Positions 25,519 to 33,179 of a stretch of DNA of 64,000 nucleotides are shown here, piece by piece. The stretch is from Runella defluvii. Its GTDB lineage: Bacteria; Bacteroidota; Bacteroidia; Cytophagales; Spirosomataceae. A program made the position numbers and the translations under genes. The DNA lies in NCBI RefSeq assembly GCF_014195535.1, contig NZ_JACIBY010000003.1, forward strand, positions 248,001 through 312,000. Reading direction: 5' to 3'. The notes beneath the pieces are model-generated. The model did not search any database. It worked only from the letters and a program-made list of their open reading frames with translations, and was not told where the DNA came from. The first letter of the stretch is position 1. Each line of letters opens with the position of its first letter.

Positions 25519-27909
25519 TCATTTGTTTTCCAAGTCAATTGTTACCTTACCATCTTTCCATGCAGGTGCTATCGTTTTGTCGTTGATATTCATTGCGTTT
25601 GGTTTTTCGGTAGCCCGCAAGGAAATACGCATCAACGGCTGGCCATCTACTTGTATTTTCAATTGCTTGTTAGAATAATCAGCATTCATAAAAACCTTGG
25701 AAATCGAATGCAAAAAGGTTTTGCCGTCTTTGCGCAAATAACTTCCGTTGCTCACAAAAAAGGAGGTAAGGTTATCGGGATTAGTACGGTCGGCTTTTTC
25801 GGGGAAAGAAATGGCGGTTAAATAGGCGTCGGTTTCCCAGCCATTGATAACCGCATTGGCGTTGCGGTGCATGAGGCGGCCATCGGCGAGCAGATTGAGA
25901 TACACTTCCGTTATCGTTCCGTTTTGGGTAATCCGTACTCCCTGCCAATTATCACCGCTTATTTTTTCGATTACGGGCAAATTGGTACGCCCTGCGGCTC
26001 CGTTTGCGCCCGACGAGCCCACGAAGGTTTCGACGGCTTTGTTGTTATTGTCTAATAAGATAATGGCGTTCCAAAACTTTGTTTGTCGTGAGTTTTCGGC
26101 GGGAGAAATGGCATAATAAGGGATTTTCGTTTTGACGTCACGGTCTTTGATGCCCCATCGTTCTTCCAACTTCATTTTTTCGGGAAAATCGTGCGGATAC
26201 CCTAAAGGCAATGTTTCTGGGTAGAGCGGACGAAACAGAATAGATGCTTCTCCTTGGCCAATTTCGAGGTCGGGGCCTTTCTTTTTAGCTTCGTTTTGGT
26301 AGTGTAACAAAAACTCAAATTTGCCAGCTTCGTACGTTTTTACGTCATCTACTACCAAAATTACTTTGTCAAGCCACAAAAAATGGCGGTAATTCCGTAA
26401 AAAGTAACGAGAAGTGGGGCCAGTGGCATCTGCCATGAGGTATTTTAGCGATGGACCATTGATAAGGTGATGCAAACTGCCCGACGTCTTTACGGCATGA
26501 TATTGGTCTTGCGGGTCTTGCGCCTTTCCATTAAACAACATAACGTTATGGGCTTCACTTCGAACGAAATAGCCGCTGTACTCAGGCAAACCATAGCCCA
26601 CATCCCCGCCGTCGATGAGTAAGTACTGGCCATTGTGGTACAACACAAACGAACCTGCATCAGCGTGCGCATGATTCCAAGTATAACCCGATTTTACTCC
26701 CAAAAGGGTTGCATCCTTGTCCCACGACGAGCGCAACATTCCCCAGCCCATATCTTTGTAAATGGCAGCTGTAGGAAGAGGGTTAGGGAGTGTCGAGTTC
26801 AGAAGACCGAGTGTCGAATTTGTAGTCCCTTTTCGTAATTCGTCATTCCTAACTCGTAATTCCGCAGGGTGGTACAGCAGCCCTAACGGTGTAGCAAGAT
26901 TCATGTCTTCTCGCCCTTCACTGTTGCCAATTTGTTGTAAATACCAATAATAATGAGGATTGCCCATTCCCAACGCCATCATTAACTTAGCGGGACGTTC
27001 TCCGTTGGCATGGTCGTTGGAGTCACCAAAGTTGAGTGACATCATTCGGTGTTTGGACGTAGGGTAGGAGGCATGGATAAACCAATCGACTGTTTTTTGG
27101 AGTGTTGCATCGTAGGGCATTGTGATTTTTCCGAAAAGGTTGGTCCACGCCAATCGAAAGGTAAGGTATTCTGAAACACCAAAGTTGGCATAACTCACAC
27201 TTTCGTAGAAACCTCCGTTAGCGTCAAAATTGGACGGCTTATTTTCCAACACACTTCCCTGAAACGCAAACCATTCTTTGGAAGCTCGCATTACTTCCTC
27301 GGCCCAAGCTTTGGCTTGGGGTTCTTCGTTAAGCACTGCCATGGAGGCAATCCCTGCTTGGTACACCACCGCCGACCACCAATTGTGTCCCATTGAATTG
27401 AGGGTATGAATGCGGCGATCTTCCGATACCCAATCGTTGATGGCGGGCTCAATGCCCAGCCTGATAATTTTATTAGCGATTTCTTTTCGTTCGGAAGGAG
27501 TGAGGTAATTGTAAATTCCGTCGAAAGCAATGGCGGTTTGAAAACAGCCACGGGCCGTTCCAAGGCCTGAGTTCCACCGTGGAGTACGGTCGTCCATCCC
27601 GTCCCATTGAGTACGGTTTACCCATTCGAGCAGCAAAAGCTTGGCACGTTCTGCATATTTGGTGTCGCCTGTCATACAATAGGCTAAGGTCAAGTTTTCC
27701 AAATTTCCCCCTTTCGCTTCAAGGGATTTTTCGGTGCGTTGCAGCATATTTTGCCAAGCTTTAGCCAGCGAAGTGTCGATTTGGAGGCGTTCTTTGGTGA
27801 TTTTAATGCGTTCAGGGGTATAAAAAAGATAGGGATGTGCCTTTTTTGATTGGCCCAGCGCGGCAAAAAATAGTAAGTTGAAAAGCCAAAAAAAGAACTG
27901 TTTTTTCAT
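25519..27909 (-). CDS. Heparinase II/III-family polysaccharide lyase
   Basis: The protein has 796 residues with a signal peptide ending at AALGQ. An alpha-helical toroid (about 30-370) opens with LFYTPERIKITKERLQ and carries LNSMGHNWWSAVVYQAG. The heparinase II/III beta-sandwich follows, with GYTWNHAHADAGSFVLYHNG, SEAHNVMLFNG and other conserved His/Tyr regions. Such lyases cleave uronic-acid polysaccharides by beta-elimination, leaving unsaturated ends for GH88 hydrolases such as the one in this locus. The exact polysaccharide-lyase family is not assigned. A 28-codon stretch (26780-26863) before the catalytic domain is written in an intergenic-type repeat and looks like an in-frame insertion. 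Confidence 0.88.
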   Translation of the reverse strand: MKKQFFFWLFNLLFFAALGQSKKAHPYLFYTPERIKITKERLQIDTSLAKAWQNMLQRTEKSLEAKGGNLENLTLAYCMTGDTKYAERAKLLLLEWVNRTQWDGMDDRTPRWNSGLGTARGCFQTAIAFDGIYNYLTPSERKEIANKIIRLGIEPAINDWVSEDRRIHTLNSMGHNWWSAVVYQAGIASMAVLNEEPQAKAWAEEVMRASKEWFAFQGSVLENKPSNFDANGGFYESVSYANFGVSEYLTFRLAWTNLFGKITMPYDATLQKTVDWFIHASYPTSKHRMMSLNFGDSNDHANGERPAKLMMALGMGNPHYYWYLQQIGNSEGREDMNLATPLGLLYHPAELRVRNDELRKGTTNSTLGLLNSTLPNPLPTAAIYKDMGWGMLRSSWDKDATLLGVKSGYTWNHAHADAGSFVLYHNGQYLLIDGGDVGYGLPEYSGYFVRSEAHNVMLFNGKAQDPQDQYHAVKTSGSLHHLINGPSLKYLMADATGPTSRYFLRNYRHFLWLDKVILVVDDVKTYEAGKFEFLLHYQNEAKKKGPDLEIGQGEASILFRPLYPETLPLGYPHDFPEKMKLEERWGIKDRDVKTKIPYYAISPAENSRQTKFWNAIILLDNNNKAVETFVGSSGANGAAGRTNLPVIEKISGDNWQGVRITQNGTITEVYLNLLADGRLMHRNANAVINGWETDAYLTAISFPEKADRTNPDNLTSFFVSNGSYLRKDGKTFLHSISKVFMNADYSNKQLKIQVDGQPLMRISLRATEKPNAMNINDKTIAPAWKDGKVTIDLENK
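26780..26863 (-). repeat. Dispersed-repeat-like sequence inside the heparinase gene
   Basis: On the coding strand this stretch reads GAATTACGAGTTAGGAATG, a second GAATTACG, then two ACTCGACACTC-like copies. That is the tacgaatt/cgacactc style of short degenerate repeats otherwise seen between genes in Bacteroidota. It is 84 bases, exactly 28 codons, and leaves the frame open. The encoded segment is low in complexity, with two NSTL repeats. Confidence 0.6.
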
Positions 27910-27966
27910 GGAAATGAAATGGTTATTTCTTGATTTCTTTGCCGAACATTGCCAGCTTTAAGGAAT

Positions 27967-28845
27967 CTAAATGTGTTGGAAGTAATTCTTTGGTAAGAGC
28001 CAATGGCTGACTGCCCCCATTAAAGCAGCGTATTCGTTTAGTGCCGATTGACGTAGCATTACTTGGGCCATGAGACGCGCATTAATAACAGGGAAAAATA
28101 ATGCAGAGGACTGGGCGATATTTCCCCCAAAAACAATGACGTCGGGTTGATAAAGCGCTACAAATTCTTCCATAACCACACTTAGATTCTGCGCAAACTC
28201 ATCAAATGTTTGCCGGGCGGCGGGATTGGTCTCGTAGGTATCGACCAACTCTTTCACTCCTGCAATGGGATGCTGCGTGAGCTGAGAGTAACGTTTTATA
28301 AACCACCGAGTTGAAATGTAGTCTTCGGCTACGCCTTCGTGCAGTGGGTGGTTGATGCCAAGCGCTAAATCGTAGGCTTTCCCTTTCTCAAATAACGACG
28401 TACCTAAGCCCGTTCCGAGCGTAATGCCCAGTCCTTTAGTAAATCCTTTTCCCGCCCCAAACGTCATTTCGCCCGCCAAAAACGCTTCTGCATCATTTCT
28501 GAAACAGATTTGAGCAGGCGAAATGTGGAGGCGTTTTGCCAATACTTGACGAATGTCAAGGCCGTAGAGGTGGTCGTATTTGTTGACGTTTTTCATCCAA
28601 CAGATACCGTTTTCGTAATCAAACGGTCCTGGCATGGCAATACCAATTTGGCAGTTGGTAAGGTTATCGGATTGAATAGTTTGCCGAACCGTCGTTGTCC
28701 ATGTAGTCAATATTTCGTCAGCGGAAGCATACGAATCAACGGGCATACGTCGTAGAGATGCCTCATTGATTGTCCCTGAGACAAGATTAACGACGGCCGC
28801 TGTAATGTGAGACCCACCAATATCTACGCCTATGTACGTTTTCAT
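27967..28845 (-). CDS. ROK-family sugar kinase
   Basis: About 292 residues from the ATG at 28845, which begins directly with the phosphate-binding MKTYIGVDIGGSH; the longer form would only add SSNQIQ. The second half has the ROK pattern IGITLGTGLGTSL, then a DALxDI-type region and a late VIVFGGNIAQSS nucleotide-binding motif. The Cys-rich zinc site of typical ROK glucokinases and NagC-like proteins is not present. The catalytic Asp appears in CFRNDAEAF. It probably phosphorylates a hexose freed by the GH97 and GH88 enzymes of the locus. It is cytoplasmic and lies between GH97 and the lyase gene. Confidence 0.9.
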   Translation of the reverse strand: MKTYIGVDIGGSHITAAVVNLVSGTINEASLRRMPVDSYASADEILTTWTTTVRQTIQSDNLTNCQIGIAMPGPFDYENGICWMKNVNKYDHLYGLDIRQVLAKRLHISPAQICFRNDAEAFLAGEMTFGAGKGFTKGLGITLGTGLGTSLFEKGKAYDLALGINHPLHEGVAEDYISTRWFIKRYSQLTQHPIAGVKELVDTYETNPAARQTFDEFAQNLSVVMEEFVALYQPDVIVFGGNIAQSSALFFPVINARLMAQVMLRQSALNEYAALMGAVSHWLLPKNYFQHI

Positions 28846-28859
28846 TTGAATTTGATTTG

Positions 28860-28942
28860 AAGACACAGAGTTACTCAGAGTTCGACACGGAGTTTCACTA
28901 AGCAGTGCTACTCTGTGAAAAACTTTGTGTTACTCCGTGGCT
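28860..28942. repeat. ACACAGAG/CTCTGTG hairpin repeat between the ROK and GH97 genes
   Basis: The spacer between the GH97 stop and the ROK start is filled by a long imperfect hairpin. Its left half holds ACACAGAGTTACTCAGAG and CACGGAG, and the right half TACTCTGTG, CTTTGTG and ACTCCGTGG, which are complementary in order. The layout (inverted hexamers, about 80 bp) is like that of the CACATAG repeats at 20463 and 21133, but with different hexamers. Confidence 0.7.
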
Positions 28943-28945
28943 ATT

Positions 28946-30865
28946 TTACATTTCTTTCAACCAAATGGCCTGCCCTCCCGAGGCTTTAAGATTCACTTTC
29001 AACACACTTTTAGCATCTATTTCCTGTGTTTGAATGCCTACTTTGGTTTTGGTGGTTACAGTGTCATCATCTGAGTAAATTTTGGCTTGGTATTTTTTTC
29101 CTTTTGGCAAGAAATCAAATTTTATCTCCAAAATACGGGCGTCATTGTTGGTCATCGTGCCAATAAACCAGTCGTTGCCACTTCGGCGAGCAGTGGTAAT
29201 GTATTGACCAATTTCGCCTTGCAGTACGCGGGTTTCATCCCAAGACGTAGGGATTTGCTTCCAAAACTCTAGCTCAGGTTCGCCTTCGTATAAGGCAGGT
29301 TTATCGTACCAATACAACGTTTGCAACGGGCTGTAATAAACGGCTGCCATGGCCAACTGATGCGCATGGGTGGTTTTGATGCGTTTGTCAAAGTAGCAAA
29401 TGGTGTAATCGGCCGCTCCACCGATATAGCGCGTAAATGGTAGCGTGACGTTGTGGGTAGCATCGGGCATCTCTTCGTTTCCGCGAATGCCTTCGGCAGT
29501 CATTAGATTGGGAAACATCCGCATCTCACCCGTTGGTCGCCAATCGTCGTGGACATTGACCATGAGTTGATTTTCGGCACATTTTTTAATCATTTCTTCC
29601 ACCCATACCGTCCAACGATGGCTTCCCACTTGGACAAAACCAAATTTTACGCCTTTGATGCCCCACTTCTGAAACAGCGGGAAAATTTCGTCTGACTGTT
29701 TGACCAGCGCTTGTTTGTTCACATACAACCATATCCCAACCCCTCGTTCTTTTCCGTACTGCACCACGGCAGGCATGTCAATCGGGGCTTTTACTTGGGT
29801 GGCATCCGAATCCCACGTCAGGGCGGGGCCGTACCATTTCCAATCAAACAAAATGTATTGTAAACCACGTTGTTGAGCAAAATCAATGGCTGTTTTGGCT
29901 CCTTCAGTGGTCAGGGTCATTTCTCGAATAATTTTACCAGGTTTTACCCATGACCAATCTCCCCAGCCTTTACTTTTATCATTGGAAGCGGGGGGATTAA
30001 GATTCAGTAAAATGTCGTTGTTTTCAATCAATTTTCCTGGCGTTTCGGCCACCATTATCACTCGCCATGGCGTGCCAAAATAGGTAATGGCATCGACCTT
30101 ATCGTCTAGGGAAACTAAAATAGAATTGGGTTTGGAAGGGTGCAATTTGAATTTCCCGCGTGAGTAGTCGGTCATGGCAGCTTCGGCCAGACTAACATAC
30201 AGACCCTCGGAGAGTTTTAGGGTCAAAGGGCGTTCACAATCATCCACCCAATCTTTCAACGGAAGTGAGCTGTATTTTCCTTGTGCCCATTGAGTATAGT
30301 AGGCGATACTGCCAGAAGGAAGTGCAAACTCCGTATTCTCGGCTTTGATTTGGTAATAGCTCCCTTTGGGATTTTCAGGAAAAAAATACCGCAATGCAAT
30401 CCCTTCATTGTAGGCTCTTATTTGAATTTGCATTTTGTAATCGGCATTACTGGCCTTTTGAAACGACAGGGTCGCCGCTTCAAAATGATCCCTAATCACA
30501 GAGCGTTCGCCGTAAAGTGGTTTCCAAGTGGTATCTTGTTTGGAGGTTTCTGTTTTGATAAAGGTAAGGTCTTCGCACCAATTTTGGGTTTTGTCCACCT
30601 TCAAGGCCATCGCCAATTCAGAAAGGTGGTTGTCGAGCTGGATGTCCAACGCCGATTCGGAAATAACCGAACGGTTTTTGTACGTCACCGTGTAAAAAAT
30701 ACTTCGCCGTCCGTCGCTTGCTTGTTTTTGATATACGTGGCAGCTTAGATTTTTATCGGGCGACTGAATGGTGGTTCGGGTGTTTTCTAACACTCCCGTT
30801 TGACCCCACGCCATCTGGTGGAGCAGAAGGGTTAAGAAAAGTAGGAGAGTTGATTTTTGAGCCAT
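28946..30865 (-). CDS. Glycoside hydrolase family 97 protein
   Basis: The protein has 639 residues with a signal peptide ending at MAWGQ. The N-terminal GH97 beta-sandwich (about 30-290) starts with TIQSPDKNLSCHVYQK. A TIM barrel follows, with ILFDWKWYG, GIWLYVNKQ and HDDWRPTGEMRMFPNLMTAEG, and then a small C-terminal beta domain. GH97 enzymes are exo-acting alpha-glucosidases or alpha-galactosidases that need calcium. The stretch GIKGVKFGFVQVGS has Gly where retaining members have a nucleophile Asp, which hints at the inverting subgroup or a different subgroup; this needs an alignment. It works in the periplasm on oligosaccharides taken in by the SusCD pair. Confidence 0.92.
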   Translation of the reverse strand: MAQKSTLLLFLTLLLHQMAWGQTGVLENTRTTIQSPDKNLSCHVYQKQASDGRRSIFYTVTYKNRSVISESALDIQLDNHLSELAMALKVDKTQNWCEDLTFIKTETSKQDTTWKPLYGERSVIRDHFEAATLSFQKASNADYKMQIQIRAYNEGIALRYFFPENPKGSYYQIKAENTEFALPSGSIAYYTQWAQGKYSSLPLKDWVDDCERPLTLKLSEGLYVSLAEAAMTDYSRGKFKLHPSKPNSILVSLDDKVDAITYFGTPWRVIMVAETPGKLIENNDILLNLNPPASNDKSKGWGDWSWVKPGKIIREMTLTTEGAKTAIDFAQQRGLQYILFDWKWYGPALTWDSDATQVKAPIDMPAVVQYGKERGVGIWLYVNKQALVKQSDEIFPLFQKWGIKGVKFGFVQVGSHRWTVWVEEMIKKCAENQLMVNVHDDWRPTGEMRMFPNLMTAEGIRGNEEMPDATHNVTLPFTRYIGGAADYTICYFDKRIKTTHAHQLAMAAVYYSPLQTLYWYDKPALYEGEPELEFWKQIPTSWDETRVLQGEIGQYITTARRSGNDWFIGTMTNNDARILEIKFDFLPKGKKYQAKIYSDDDTVTTKTKVGIQTQEIDAKSVLKVNLKASGGQAIWLKEM

Positions 30866-30890
30866 GTTTTTTAAAGTTTTTGGTTTAACA

Positions 30891-30915
30891 CTTCCAAGGT
30901 TTTAAACCTTGGAAG
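30891..30915. repeat. Perfect palindrome overlapping the lacI stop codon
   Basis: CTTCCAAGGTTT and AAACCTTGGAAG form a perfect 12-bp stem around a single base. The repeat includes the stop codon of the LacI gene and encodes part of its last residues (SPSKV). The same arms occur at 19202-19246, so it is a dispersed element at gene ends. It may act as a transcription attenuator between the LacI gene and GH97. Confidence 0.75.
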
Positions 30916-31936
30916 GGGACTGTTTTTGAGAGGATAATCGCTTGATGAGTGTTGCGGGCAAGACGTGTTTTTGGGGTAAATAATCTTCCGCTCGACGATT
31001 CATGTGGTCCAGTAGTGTCAAAATGAGCTGTTGGGCCATTTCATGAACAGGTTGGGCAATGGCCGAAATAGTGGGTTGGTGAATGCGGAACAAATCGTTG
31101 TCATCAAACACGACAATGCCAAACTCGCTACCGATGCTTGTTTTTAAACGACTTAATACTTCAATGCCACTGATAGCCAAATAATTGGTAGCAAAAAACA
31201 ACGCATCGAGCTGAGGATGTTTTCGTAAAAACTGCTCAATTTCATTGGTAATATCCGTCGTTTTGGCCGTCAGATAATCAAACTTAATCATGAGGGTATC
31301 TCTACGGTGTTCAAAAACAGCGCGTTGATAGCCAAGCAATCGGTCAATCATTTGGGCTTGGGCCGAGTCCAAGGTCACTAAGCCAATATGACGGTAACCT
31401 TGGGCAAAAAGATAATCAACGGCTTTGTAGGCGCTTTCAAAATTATTCATCCCGACGTAGCTGGCCTCTACGTCTTTGCACTGGCGGTCAAAAAGAACAA
31501 CGGGTAAGTTGCTTTGCATTAAGTCGCGGATGTCGTCTTCGATGCTTTCGGTGGGCGTGATAATATAGCCATCAACGTTTCGTTCCCGAAAAGTTGTTAT
31601 CAACTCTTTGGCTTTTTGAGGGCTATTTTTGGTACTGCTGTAAATGATTTTATAGCCGTTTTCGTAGGCGATGTTTTCAATGCTTCCCGCAATACTCGAA
31701 AAAAACGTATCGGCAATGTCCTCTACCATCAGACCGATGACATTGGTTTTCCCCGTGCGTAAACTTTTGGCCAAGTGATTTGGCTTAAAGTTTGTTTTCT
31801 CCACAAAAGCCAGCACTTTCTGGGTCAATTCGTCACTGATTCGCTTCTCTTTGGACTTGCCGTTGAGAATGTACGAAACGGTGGCGGTAGAGATTTGCAG
31901 GGTTTCGGCAATGGCTTTGATAGAGAGCTTTTTCAT
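30902..31936 (-). CDS. LacI-family transcriptional regulator
   Basis: The regulator has 344 residues. The N-terminal helix-turn-helix reads IKAIAETLQISTATVSYILN, with the hinge helix KPNHLAKSLRTGKTN near residues 50-65. The periplasmic-binding-protein-like sensor domain follows from VIGLMVEDI to the end. The gene start overlaps the GH88 stop by ATGA, so the two are translationally coupled within the polysaccharide locus. It likely senses a sugar released from the glycan. The palindrome beside susC, with a central ACGT, is its probable target. Confidence 0.93.
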   Translation of the reverse strand: MKKLSIKAIAETLQISTATVSYILNGKSKEKRISDELTQKVLAFVEKTNFKPNHLAKSLRTGKTNVIGLMVEDIADTFFSSIAGSIENIAYENGYKIIYSSTKNSPQKAKELITTFRERNVDGYIITPTESIEDDIRDLMQSNLPVVLFDRQCKDVEASYVGMNNFESAYKAVDYLFAQGYRHIGLVTLDSAQAQMIDRLLGYQRAVFEHRRDTLMIKFDYLTAKTTDITNEIEQFLRKHPQLDALFFATNYLAISGIEVLSRLKTSIGSEFGIVVFDDNDLFRIHQPTISAIAQPVHEMAQQLILTLLDHMNRRAEDYLPQKHVLPATLIKRLSSQKQSPSKV

Positions 31937-33105
31937 TTTGTCTTTTTCCTCAACTTCATCAATGCTTCCACATAGTAATAATCAGCATAATTGATAGAGG
32001 CATCTACCTCAGTGCCGTTGGGGTGATGCCCTGTTGAATGCAAGAGAATCGCGCTGTTTTTGTCGCCACTTTGGTAACGTGGACTTGAAAGCTCTTCCAA
32101 CATGGCTTTGGCTTTGTCGAAATACAGCTTTTTCTTCGCAGGGTCTTTGATGTAGTTAGACAAGTCAATCAAAGCGGAAGCCGTCACTGCCGCTGCGGAA
32201 GCATCCCGTGGAGCATTCGGAATTTTAGGGTCATTAAAATCCCAATAAGGTATCAAATCGGCGGGTAAGTTTTTTAAATAGACGTCGGTTACTTTCTGTG
32301 CAAAATCCAGAAATTCAGGCTTTTTGGTTTCTTTGAAACACATCGTAAAACCGTAAATTGCCCACGATTGGCCACGCGCCCACATACTGTTGTCGGCATA
32401 GCCTTGGTGGGTGACGGCTTTAGTACGTTTGCCCGTGATGGTATCATAAACCACTACGTGGTAGGAAGTAAAATCGGGACGAAAGTGGTTGTGCATGGTA
32501 GTTTCGGCGTGTTTGACGGCGATGTCGTACAACTTTTTACTTCCCCCATTTTTGGACGCCCAAAAGAGCAATTCCAAATTAAGCATATTGTCAATGATGG
32601 TATTGTGCCCGCCAAACTTTTTTACTTCGCGCGGCCACGACAAAATCGTCCCTGCTTTGGGGTTATACAAGGTCGCCAGCACATCAGCCGTTTTTAAAAT
32701 CACTTTTTTGTATTCGGGATTTTTCGTGTTTCGGTAGCCATTTCCGAAGCTGCAAAAAATTTGAAAGCCCAAATCGTGGTCAAAGGCTGGTTTGCTGGAA
32801 AGGGGCGTCAATAAACGTGAAAAATGGTCAGCTTCGGTTTTGAGTTTTGGGTCATGGTTATATTCGTACAAATACCACAACGTCCCTGGCCAAAAACCGC
32901 TTGTCCAATCGCGGAAATTCACAAACCGCCACTTGGTCGAGTCATGATTGATATTTCGGGGAATATCTTTGGTCTTGTCAGGAATGAGTGCGAGGGTTTT
33001 TTCGACTTGCTTTACCGAGTAGTCCAGACTATTGTTAACAAACGGTTGGGCGTTTGATGTGAGGCAGAGCAGGTTAAAAATCAGGATATAAAAAGTATTT
33101 TTCAT
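31933..33105 (-). CDS. Glycoside hydrolase family 88 (unsaturated glucuronyl hydrolase)
   Basis: The enzyme has 390 residues with a signal peptide ending at SNAQ. It folds as an alpha/alpha-barrel, with FRDWTSGFWPGTLWYLYEY at the start, NTIIDNMLNLELLFWAS carrying the likely catalytic Asp, DNSMWARGQSWAIYGFTM and a late SPRYQSGDKNSAILLHS. GH88 enzymes remove the 4,5-unsaturated uronic acid that lyases leave at the non-reducing end of oligosaccharides. The heparinase-type lyase in the same locus is its logical partner. It is probably periplasmic. Its spacer from the SusD gene holds a hairpin repeat. Confidence 0.93.
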   Translation of the reverse strand: MKNTFYILIFNLLCLTSNAQPFVNNSLDYSVKQVEKTLALIPDKTKDIPRNINHDSTKWRFVNFRDWTSGFWPGTLWYLYEYNHDPKLKTEADHFSRLLTPLSSKPAFDHDLGFQIFCSFGNGYRNTKNPEYKKVILKTADVLATLYNPKAGTILSWPREVKKFGGHNTIIDNMLNLELLFWASKNGGSKKLYDIAVKHAETTMHNHFRPDFTSYHVVVYDTITGKRTKAVTHQGYADNSMWARGQSWAIYGFTMCFKETKKPEFLDFAQKVTDVYLKNLPADLIPYWDFNDPKIPNAPRDASAAAVTASALIDLSNYIKDPAKKKLYFDKAKAMLEELSSPRYQSGDKNSAILLHSTGHHPNGTEVDASINYADYYYVEALMKLRKKTK

Positions 33106-33126
33106 AAGATTGGATGCGCTGGAAAG

Positions 33127-33152
33127 GTAGTGGCAACAGGTGCTGCCACTAC
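33127..33152. repeat. GTAGTGGCA/TGCCACTAC hairpin between SusD and GH88 genes
   Basis: GTAGTGGCA and TGCCACTAC form a perfect 9-bp stem around an 8-base loop, in the 74-base spacer after the SusD stop codon. There is no adjacent T-run on the minus strand, so it is more likely an mRNA-stabilising or attenuating hairpin, or a repeat copy, than a terminator. Confidence 0.6.
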
Positions 33153-33179
33153 GATTGATTCACTTTAACCTATCTAATT

